A stretch of DNA of 16,775 nucleotides from the NCBI GenBank assembly GCA_011065065.1, contig JAAKFL010000020.1, forward strand, positions 1-16,775, in the 5' to 3' direction. The position numbers and the translations under genes were made by a program. The notes under the pieces are model-generated. The model searched no databases, had not been told where the DNA came from, and saw nothing but the letters and a program-made list of their open reading frames with translations. Positions 1-6,692 of the stretch are shown here, in pieces (the stretch's first letter is position 1; each line of letters starts with the position of its first letter). The DNA is from Chlamydiota bacterium. GTDB lineage: Bacteria; Chlamydiota; Chlamydiia; Chlamydiales; SLFE01.

Positions 1-57
1 TAACTATCCTTTTATCCTGTTTCCCTAGCACAGGATAACAGGATAAAAGGATAGTTA
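1..57. repeat. Perfect 21-bp palindrome (hairpin) with ATCCTGT repeats
   Basis: Bases 1-21 are the exact reverse complement of bases 37-57, leaving a 15-nt loop. The arm may continue left of the window. The 7-mer ATCCTGT occurs at 14-20 and its complement ACAGGAT at 30-36, 38-44 and again at 64-70, so the hairpin is built from a short repeated word. The same word recurs at 13340-13355. The hairpin lies 68 nt past the stop of the minus-strand metallophosphoesterase gene and has no clear T-run after it. It could act as a processing or termination structure, or be a dispersed intergenic repeat. Bases 58-124 otherwise hold only a small GTCCT/AGGAC hairpin (91-103). Confidence 0.8.
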
Positions 58-124
58 GGATGGACAGGATGTGGTTATTTTCCGATAGGGGTCCTAAGAG
101 GACTGGCTCGCTTTGCGTTAAAAT

Positions 125-874
125 TTACGCGATTTTGATGGGCTTGAAGTCGAGGTAATCACAAGAGGCAAACACATATCGAACGCCTCGTTTCTCACCA
201 AATGGCAATGCCCCATGGGGAACATTGTGAAGATGGCCAAAGACACAGATGGAGACGTTGTACTTTTCCAGAAGGTCAGAGGCCGGTGAAGGGTTCATCT
301 GGTCATCAACTGGAGGATAATGAGTCATCACAATCCTTTGACAATCTGGATCTTTAAAACACTTGAGGCTCATTTCTAATCGAATCAATTCGCGATTGTA
401 TATGCGTAGATTTTCTTCGTGATTTTCCGCCTGCTCCAGAAGAATTTTATTGGCTCTGGGGTTTTCCTTGAACTCAATGAACTCGTTAAAACTAAAATCG
501 GAATCCCACAGACGGACTCCGCCAATCTCAAAATTATTCCATTTGTAGACATTGTTGTGAATGGCGTGAATGGTAGGAGGCAGAACCTCAGCCACCTTGG
601 ATTGTGTCCCCCACCAATAATCGTGGTTTCCCCGAATCATCACTTTCGTGCCGGGAAGACTGTCAATCCATTCTAAGTCGGGAATGACATCTTTTATCTT
701 CATAGCCCAAGAAATGTCTCCGGGAATGAGGACCAGATCATCCGGTTGAATTACCGCTTCCCAAGATTTTCGGATTTTTTTGTCGTGATCATGCCAGTGA
801 TCTCCAAACACATCCATCTTCTTTCCGGGAACTCCAAAGGAAAAATGTAAATCGGCAATGGCCCAAATTGTCAT
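125..874 (-). CDS. Calcineurin-like metallophosphoesterase, second gene of the glgC unit
   Basis: This 249-residue cytosolic protein carries the ordered metal-binding motifs of the calcineurin-like phosphoesterase superfamily: D8-L-H10, G52-D53, G82-N-H-D85, H185 in THYPP, and G213-H-L-H216. Together these form the two-metal centre that cleaves phosphomono- or diesters. The actual substrate cannot be read from the sequence. The length fits a stand-alone catalytic domain with no signal peptide or extra domain. The ATG lies 3 nt after the glgC stop, so the two are almost certainly co-transcribed and probably translationally coupled. From memory, the same neighbour pair (CT489-CT488) exists in Chlamydia trachomatis, which supports a conserved chlamydial unit. 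Superfamily assignment is firm; a specific role, including any link to glycogen or sugar phosphates, is only inference from position. Confidence 0.93.
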   Translation of the reverse strand: MTIWAIADLHFSFGVPGKKMDVFGDHWHDHDKKIRKSWEAVIQPDDLVLIPGDISWAMKIKDVIPDLEWIDSLPGTKVMIRGNHDYWWGTQSKVAEVLPPTIHAIHNNVYKWNNFEIGGVRLWDSDFSFNEFIEFKENPRANKILLEQAENHEENLRIYNRELIRLEMSLKCFKDPDCQRIVMTHYPPVDDQMNPSPASDLLEKYNVSICVFGHLHNVPHGALPFGEKRGVRYVFASCDYLDFKPIKIA

Positions 875-877
875 AAT

Positions 878-2209
878 TTAAAAAGTAAAACCGTCAGAGA
901 AGGAAGCTCCCCTTGTGACAACAATGATTCCATCCCTTACAAATAGATGGTCACCATCGTAGTTCTTCAGGCCACGTTCGTTTATTAAACGAACACCCTT
1001 CCCTAAATACACATTCTTATCAATAATCGCATTGCGTATGACGCAATCTTCACCGATTCCTAACTCTTTAGGGTAATGAGGAGAATCTTCCACAGGGGGA
1101 CTGTAATCGTCATTCCCCATTAGGTACGAATTCTCAATCACCGTTCCTTTTTTCACAATTGTGCGAGGACCCAAAATGGAATTGGCGATTTCTTTTGCCT
1201 CTATTATAGCGCCTTCGCAAATAATTGAGTGAGTTATTTTTGTATCAAATATTTTAGGACCGGGTAATTGGTAATCGGATGTAAAAATAGGGTTGTTTTT
1301 GTCATAACAATTAAATTTGGGAAAGGGCTCTGTTAATGCCATGTTGGCATCAAAAAACGTCCTGATGGTTCCGATATCTTCCCAGTACCCATCGTAAACA
1401 AACGCATAGACTCCGCCCTGCTTCACTTTCTCAGGTATCAAATGTTTCCCAAAGTCGATTCCATCGTGACGATTGAGTAAGTCAAACATTACATCTCGTT
1501 TGAATAGGTAGATTCCCATCGAGCCAAGATGTCTTCGGTCTGAGTGAGGATTAAACCCTTCTTGCTCAAGAAAATGTGGAGAGAGTTCAAAATCGTCGAA
1601 TTTTTGGTCTTCAGATGGCTTCTCAATAAAATCAACAATTTCGTGGTTATCTTTGACTTTAAGTACTCCCATACTTGAAGACTGTTCACGATCAATGGGA
1701 AGGGTCGCAATGATCAAATCGGCATCTGTCGTTTGGGCGTAGGCCACCATTTTCCTGAAGTCCATGTTGTAAAGCTGATCACCGGAGAGAATCAAAAAGT
1801 AATCAGCGGCGATATCGATAAGAATATGAGTGTTTTGACGAACGGCATCAGCTGTCCCTTGAAACCACTTCTCTTCGGTAGGTTTTTGTTCGGCGGACAA
1901 GATATCGATAAAACCCGAAGAGAATTGATCCATATGGTAGGATTGGAAAATGTGCCGATGGATTGAGGACGAAAGAAATTGAGTGATAATGGAAATTTTG
2001 TAACAGCCTGAGTTCACCGCATTAGAAATGGGAACATCGATCAGACGGTAGCGCCCTCCAAAGCAAATCGCTGGTTTACAACGAGTTTCAGTCAGCGGAA
2101 AAAGCCGAGTCCCTTGTCCCCCGCCCAAAATAATACAGGAAACGCGATCCATGTCGACAGGGATGACTTTGCGAGACGACTTCGGAAACTGCAAAACGGA
2201 CGAAGACAT
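878..2209 (-). CDS. glgC: Glucose-1-phosphate adenylyltransferase (ADP-glucose pyrophosphorylase)
   Basis: GlgC catalyses ATP + glucose-1-phosphate to ADP-glucose + PPi, the committed step of bacterial glycogen synthesis in the cytosol. The 443-residue protein has the nucleotidyltransferase signature GGGQGTR at 29-35 followed by the conserved KPA, the WFQGTADAVRQ segment at 115-125, SGDQLYNMD at 142-150, the FIEKP sugar-phosphate-binding motif with K197, and SMGIYLF then YWEDIGTI further on. The C-terminal third is a left-handed beta-helix (repeated I/V-rich hexapeptides) ending in a VVTRGA-like tail. These motifs match the plant/cyanobacterial style of the enzyme more than a generic NDP-sugar transferase. 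It heads a two-gene unit with the metallophosphoesterase. The start at 2209 is preceded by a weak GGGG ribosome-binding sequence; no better start is visible before the conserved region. Confidence 0.96.
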   Translation of the reverse strand: MSSSVLQFPKSSRKVIPVDMDRVSCIILGGGQGTRLFPLTETRCKPAICFGGRYRLIDVPISNAVNSGCYKISIITQFLSSSIHRHIFQSYHMDQFSSGFIDILSAEQKPTEEKWFQGTADAVRQNTHILIDIAADYFLILSGDQLYNMDFRKMVAYAQTTDADLIIATLPIDREQSSSMGVLKVKDNHEIVDFIEKPSEDQKFDDFELSPHFLEQEGFNPHSDRRHLGSMGIYLFKRDVMFDLLNRHDGIDFGKHLIPEKVKQGGVYAFVYDGYWEDIGTIRTFFDANMALTEPFPKFNCYDKNNPIFTSDYQLPGPKIFDTKITHSIICEGAIIEAKEIANSILGPRTIVKKGTVIENSYLMGNDDYSPPVEDSPHYPKELGIGEDCVIRNAIIDKNVYLGKGVRLINERGLKNYDGDHLFVRDGIIVVTRGASFSDGFTF

Positions 2210-2251
2210 TTTACCCCAATGGGTTAAGGGTTAAAATTCAGGCTTTTTCCT

Positions 2252-2350
2252 ATAACCTCATCCTATGGGATGTATTTAAATTTTTCAAGTTAGAATATAA
2301 AAAGTTTGAAAAGTCATTAATTACTAACATTTAGAAACATATGAGGTTAT
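2252..2350. repeat. Pair of 10-bp inverted repeats in the glgC upstream gap
   Basis: ATAACCTCAT at 2252-2261 is mirrored exactly by ATGAGGTTAT at 2341-2350, 79 nt apart. One copy overlaps the proposed glgC -10 region and the other abuts the stop codon of the upstream large gene. It could be a pair of regulator half-sites, the ends of a tiny mobile element, or coincidence. No T-tract makes it look like a terminator. Confidence 0.45.
2260..2288 (-). promoter_or_regulatory. Possible sigma-70-type promoter for glgC
   Basis: Read on the minus strand, TTGAAA (plus 2283-2288) is followed after exactly 17 nt by TAGGAT (plus 2260-2265). These match the -35 consensus at 5 of 6 and the -10 at 4 of 6. 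The predicted start would leave a leader of roughly 40 nt before glgC. The stretch is AT-rich, so chance matches are likely. Confidence 0.33.
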
Positions 2351-2352
2351 GT

Positions 2353-5300
2353 TTAATTAAGCTTGTCACAGCCACGAATTTTAAAAGGACCGGTCTGAAT
2401 GCCTTGAGCAGCATCACAGTACTCAAACATCACATTCTCACGAGAGCCTAAACTGACGGGGAACCCCTTATAAGGGACTTCTGATTTTGTCTCTTTTGAG
2501 ACAAGATCAAGTCCCAATTCGTTAGCCCAATTGATCGCAACATCTTTCAATGCTTCCGTATAAGTTTTTTGCAAAGTGTTGGGGTAAATACGTTCAAAAA
2601 AGATGACCGGTTTTTCATTTTTTTCATCCCATAGAAGTCTTAAGATTAACCGTCCCACTATCCTGTTATTTTGATCTTTAATGGCAAGCATCCGATGTTT
2701 TCCATCCATCACATAACCCATTAAAGCTCTGTTTAGTAAAGGCTTTTCAGAAATGTTTTGGCAGCTCCCTGCCACTTCTGTGCCACACAAAAGAAGATCA
2801 ATGGGATCATCTGTATTGATAATTTTCCAATTTGTAATGGGTGACTTTTTCGGTTGAAGAGCTTGTTTAAAAGCGTTAATGTCATTTAAGAATGGACTAT
2901 CAGAATTGATGTTTGACAACTTCTTTTTCAGTGTTGTGAGTGTTCCCAAGATCTTATTTTCTGGGTACTCTCCGTTGTATAAGCCACAAAGGATATTATC
3001 AACGACTTGATATTCCTTATCTTGTTCTCCTTCAAATTCCTCATCTTGTAAAAGTGCCATTAATTTTGGAAATTTATCCTTGGGAAGGTGACCGTCACCT
3101 ATCTTCATGGGAATCAATTCCTTAAAATTGACTTCAGCCTTTTCTTCTGGTTTTTCTACATAATCTACAAGGGGGATGCTTTTCATTCCATTTTTCCAGA
3201 GCTTTTTGAGTCCTATTTGAGAATCAAAAATTGTGTTGAGGTGTTCAGATCCTTCGTACCTCTGGTCGTGAAAATTACCGCTTGTCACTTCTTTAAGATA
3301 ATCTGAAATTGTCTTCATCAGTTGGATACGAGTTTGTTCGGGTAAAGACTGTAAATTTGCCAAATAAACGGGAAGGGCTTCAGGCATTCTAGATTGAATA
3401 AAAAACTTCACGAAGGCGATTTGTTCTTTATAAGAGAGATCGAGATCTTCAAGGTATCCATGAAATATATTCAACAAATGATTTCGTATCCATATGGGTT
3501 TTTTGGGGCTTTCCGGAGGATCTACAAGGATTCCTAATTGGTTAAATTTCTCTAATCCCAAGAGACATCTCAGCTCAGATTGGAGTGTTTTTCCTTTAAA
3601 ATGACTTAAATATTTCATGACATCCGCAAATTGTTCAGCAATCAATTCAGATGTTTGGGACAAATTTTGAAGAGTTTGTAAGAAAAGGACCTGATTCGGT
3701 CCATCTTTTAAAAACCTGTTTAATTTTCTTAACCTTTGTTCAACTTCAGGTTCAAGATTCACTCCATCTAATGCCAAAGAACATAACACGATTTCCAAAG
3801 GACAAGTACTGATTGTGCTTTTTTCAATATCATTCAGGAATTGATGATATTCCTCATCGGATGAATGGATCAATATTTTTGTGAGATGTTCTACAAGTTT
3901 GATGCGGAGTTCATGATTTCTAATTCTATATAGTGAATTAATAAATTTCTTATTGAAGAAATTGTCCATTCTTGCTTCGGGAATCATATCATTTAAGTCA
4001 CCCAACATAGTCCAATAAGTCACCCATTGAGTGAGTTTGATTCTTGTTTCAAGGTGCTCAATATCTTTGATTTCATTCAGGAGATCTTCACCAAACCAAC
4101 GTATCATTTTTGAGGGACACTCTTGAGTGTGTTTTTCAAACGTGTCAGCGGGGATTCCAAATTTTTCACAGGATTTGGATAACTTTTTAAGCATAGTTTT
4201 GTTGTTAAATCTCAAAGCTTTAAACAAATTAGCTTTCATGAAATCTTTATCAACAAAAATGTTGACTATGAAAAATAATAGCTCGGTGCCAACTTCGAAT
4301 TCAACGAGGCGCGAGATAACTTTCTTTCTAAACTCAACATCATCCTTCTTGGCAAAACTTGATATGTATTTGGCAATTTCTAAAGCTCCCTTGTCTGTTT
4401 GGATCATGATTTCGACTAATTCTTTTCGAAATTCCGGATCACCCTCGTCAAATTTATTGATATTTACTACGAGTGTGTGAACTGAGGTCTCATAAGCTGC
4501 CATTTTTCTGATTAATCCTTTTCGGGTTTCGGGATTTTCAATCTTAAAATTATAAAAATTATTCGCTAAGATTTTTGCACCAAAATCTGATTGAGATATT
4601 TGTTGTGCGATTTTTATCCAGAAATCTTTATCTTGAATGGCTTTGAATTTGGATATTTTATCCCCAAGTAATTCAGCACCAAATTCATATTTTAAAATTT
4701 CATCGGCTAATTTTCTGATGGTTTCAGGACTTTTAATCTTAAATTCTTCAAGGTGAACGCTAATAAATCCTTGACCTAAAGGTCGTTCAAGTAATTCAAA
4801 CGCCAACTTTTCGAGGTATTCTGGATTAAAATCAAAGTTTTTAAGACAGAGACAAAATGTTTCAAATGTCATGGGATTTTCAGTAAACTGAGGGATGAGT
4901 CCAATTTTAAATTCTTCATCAAAATCAAAGTTTTTTATACACCTGATGACTTCCCTAACTCCTTCTTCTGATTCCATCAATTCTAAAACCACTTGTTTAT
5001 GAAATTCTTTTTCATGAATGGCGAATTTGTTGATATTTTTGGCAACTATATGGGTCTTGTTTTCATTCAATGCTTGTTTGACTAAATGTTTTTTATATTC
5101 GAGATCTTCCATGGCAAAATGATCAAAATGATTGAAAATTCCATTGGTGCCATTTTCTTTCTTGATCAAGTCTGAAATGAGTTTCTTTTTGTAGGCATCT
5201 CCTTGAATGCCAAATTTGAGAATTTGGCTGCAAAAGGTTTCTGGATCGACTTGTTTGAGGACCTCTGATGCTATACAGAAATTAAATTCGTTATCATCGA

Positions 5301-6417
5301 TTTCAAATTGGTCATAGTTTCTTAATATGGCTTTGACATATTTATGTTCTAAAACAGTTGTCACGACCTTCTTTTTAAATTCTTCACCGTGAACTGCAAC
5401 GACTTCGAAGTTGTTGGTTAAAACGAATGAATTAACCTTATCATTCAGCACATTCTCAAGAATCCCTTTTAACACCTCCCTATCAGTAATTTGAAACTTT
5501 TCCAGATTGGCGGGTAAATACTTCCTTGATCGGCTTTCACAAAACTTCCATGCTAAATCTTGTAAAAAATCTCGGTCTTCTATCCCTATTTTTTCAAGAT
5601 TCTGGATCACAGCCCTTGCACCATGAGGGTCTCTCATCATCCTGTTCACCATTTCTTGTTTATCTTCTTCACTCACGATTCCAAACGCATCCATTTTATC
5701 AATCACATCTTTTGCTGTAATACCAATCGATAATGAAAATCCAAGTTTCTTTTTAAATTCTTGATCAAATGGGAGTATCTCAAAATTGGAAATGAGCCAA
5801 TGTCTGGAACTAGAATCTGACTTTGCCAACTTTAAAATTAGTTCCTGATTGAAATCTTGTTCAAACCTAAATTCCTTCAGGTTCATTAAAATCGGATAAC
5901 CCGACCATCTACCCTTATTTTCAAAAAACACCTCGACGATTTGTCGGTTGAGGTGGGGATTACTTGTAATGAATCTTGGAAATAAATCGCATGAATAACT
6001 ATAATATGCATAGCTACTGCAAATCCTTTTAAAAACACCTAAATAAAGTTCTGGGTATTTTTCCAAATGATCTAAAATCTCTTGATCTTCTTCTTCCTCT
6101 GAAATTTTTGAAGCTAGTTGATTCGCGAGCTTTTTCTCGGTTTTTAAGAACTTCTTATAGGAATCTTTTTCTTCGGGTTTTATCATGGAAGCTAGCAGTG
6201 CTACCTCTTCTCCTAACAAGAAGAGTATGCCATCTTCTTCTAACAAGTTAATATCCAAGGATTTCAGAGAAATATCCTTTGACTCAAGTGAGTCTAAGGC
6301 TCCAAGTGTTTTTTTGCGCACTTCTTCGAATTTGCCCACAAGTTCTTCATTCTTACAGTTTTCGCACAACGGTTTAGTATTCTTCTCAATTATGGACCTG
6401 ATATCTGAAATATTCAT
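2353..6417 (-). CDS. Giant tandem-helical-repeat (alpha-solenoid) protein with Cys-rich-motif C-terminal domain, effector-like
   Basis: I do not recognise this 1354-residue protein as a named family. No signal peptide or membrane segment is visible. Residues 1-150 are helical and charged, with a CENC pair at 18-21. From about 174 to 740 runs a series of about 17 repeats of 31-33 residues, each built around N-[IL]-x-[KE]-F-x-I followed by a charged helix (EF-x-K-x-L-V type). Examples start near 304, 336, 368, 400, 431, 462, 494, 525, 556, 588, 621, 653 and 685. This predicts a superhelical solenoid for protein or nucleic-acid binding. Residues 780-1180 are more irregular helices. Residues 1200-1354 are a separate mixed alpha/beta domain with CGTEVAGSCQ (1211-1220), DGKHR (1238-1242), FFERIYP (1263-1269) and a final DAAQGI and C1350. 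The start is supported by AAGGA placed 6 nt before ATG. The gene is AT-richer than glgC/glgP and lies between conserved chlamydial genes. A secreted host-interacting protein is plausible but inferred. Confidence 0.88.
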   Translation of the reverse strand: MNISDIRSIIEKNTKPLCENCKNEELVGKFEEVRKKTLGALDSLESKDISLKSLDINLLEEDGILFLLGEEVALLASMIKPEEKDSYKKFLKTEKKLANQLASKISEEEEDQEILDHLEKYPELYLGVFKRICSSYAYYSYSCDLFPRFITSNPHLNRQIVEVFFENKGRWSGYPILMNLKEFRFEQDFNQELILKLAKSDSSSRHWLISNFEILPFDQEFKKKLGFSLSIGITAKDVIDKMDAFGIVSEEDKQEMVNRMMRDPHGARAVIQNLEKIGIEDRDFLQDLAWKFCESRSRKYLPANLEKFQITDREVLKGILENVLNDKVNSFVLTNNFEVVAVHGEEFKKKVVTTVLEHKYVKAILRNYDQFEIDDNEFNFCIASEVLKQVDPETFCSQILKFGIQGDAYKKKLISDLIKKENGTNGIFNHFDHFAMEDLEYKKHLVKQALNENKTHIVAKNINKFAIHEKEFHKQVVLELMESEEGVREVIRCIKNFDFDEEFKIGLIPQFTENPMTFETFCLCLKNFDFNPEYLEKLAFELLERPLGQGFISVHLEEFKIKSPETIRKLADEILKYEFGAELLGDKISKFKAIQDKDFWIKIAQQISQSDFGAKILANNFYNFKIENPETRKGLIRKMAAYETSVHTLVVNINKFDEGDPEFRKELVEIMIQTDKGALEIAKYISSFAKKDDVEFRKKVISRLVEFEVGTELLFFIVNIFVDKDFMKANLFKALRFNNKTMLKKLSKSCEKFGIPADTFEKHTQECPSKMIRWFGEDLLNEIKDIEHLETRIKLTQWVTYWTMLGDLNDMIPEARMDNFFNKKFINSLYRIRNHELRIKLVEHLTKILIHSSDEEYHQFLNDIEKSTISTCPLEIVLCSLALDGVNLEPEVEQRLRKLNRFLKDGPNQVLFLQTLQNLSQTSELIAEQFADVMKYLSHFKGKTLQSELRCLLGLEKFNQLGILVDPPESPKKPIWIRNHLLNIFHGYLEDLDLSYKEQIAFVKFFIQSRMPEALPVYLANLQSLPEQTRIQLMKTISDYLKEVTSGNFHDQRYEGSEHLNTIFDSQIGLKKLWKNGMKSIPLVDYVEKPEEKAEVNFKELIPMKIGDGHLPKDKFPKLMALLQDEEFEGEQDKEYQVVDNILCGLYNGEYPENKILGTLTTLKKKLSNINSDSPFLNDINAFKQALQPKKSPITNWKIINTDDPIDLLLCGTEVAGSCQNISEKPLLNRALMGYVMDGKHRMLAIKDQNNRIVGRLILRLLWDEKNEKPVIFFERIYPNTLQKTYTEALKDVAINWANELGLDLVSKETKSEVPYKGFPVSLGSRENVMFEYCDAAQGIQTGPFKIRGCDKLN
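4198..5898 (-). repeat. About 17 tandem 31-33-codon coding repeats
   Basis: This segment encodes residues about 174-740 of the giant protein. Repeats diverge strongly in sequence (only F/I/L/K positions are kept) but hold a regular spacing: anchor positions 431, 462, 494, 525, 556, 588, 621, 653 and 685 differ by 31-33 residues. Strong divergence with constant spacing suggests an old, structurally constrained solenoid rather than recent DNA duplication. Confidence 0.75.
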
Positions 6418-6576
6418 ATTAAATCCTTACTATCAAACTATTATTATAGCTTATTTTAATAATAATCTAAATATAATAATATTTTATATTTGTTAATAAT
6501 TGATAGTTATTAATTATAAAAACGATTAAAAATATAAGAAATTTAATCAAAGCTACCAACTTAACCGATTTTTGTC

Positions 6577-6628
6577 GAATATGGATGAATATGGATGAAT
6601 ATGGACAAGAAAATACCCATATTTGTCC
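6577..6628. repeat. Triplicated 10-mer with adjacent inverted repeat
   Basis: Three head-to-tail copies of GAATATGGAT (6577-6586, 6587-6596, 6597-6606, the last ending in C) run into an inverted repeat GGACAA (6603-6608) / TTGTCC (6623-6628). They lie in a very AT-rich 275-bp gap between the two large minus-strand genes. They could be operator-like iterated sites upstream of the giant-protein gene or simple slippage repeats. The rest of the gap (6418-6570) is nearly pure A/T with no convincing ORF. Confidence 0.6.
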
Positions 6629-6667
6629 TAAAGAAAAACCACCCTTTTCGCTGTGGAAAAGGGTGGT
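6628..6667 (-). terminator. Strong intrinsic terminator after the protease-like gene
   Basis: ACCACCCTTTTC (6638-6649) pairs perfectly with GAAAAGGGTGGT (6656-6667) around a 6-nt loop. On the minus strand the 12-bp stem is followed by TTTTTCTTTAGG, a classical rho-independent layout. It starts 25 nt past the stop codon at 6693, so the protease-like gene and the giant-protein gene downstream are probably separate transcripts. Confidence 0.88.
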
Positions 6668-6692
6668 CATGTGGAGTTAGTTAGCAAATTGG

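Noticed and set aside
1..124. CRISPR-like array because of repeated ACAGGAT words
   Set aside because: The repeats are only 7 nt, irregularly spaced and in both orientations, without spacers of constant length or cas genes.
4198..5898. TALE-type DNA-binding repeats in the giant protein
   Set aside because: The length is close, but there is no TALE consensus and no hypervariable residue pair at a fixed position; only a general alpha-solenoid claim is supported.
6467..6670. 67-codon minus-strand ORF in the gap between the large genes
   Set aside because: It runs through the terminator stem and the triplicated 10-mer and lacks a plausible ribosome-binding site; composition explains it.
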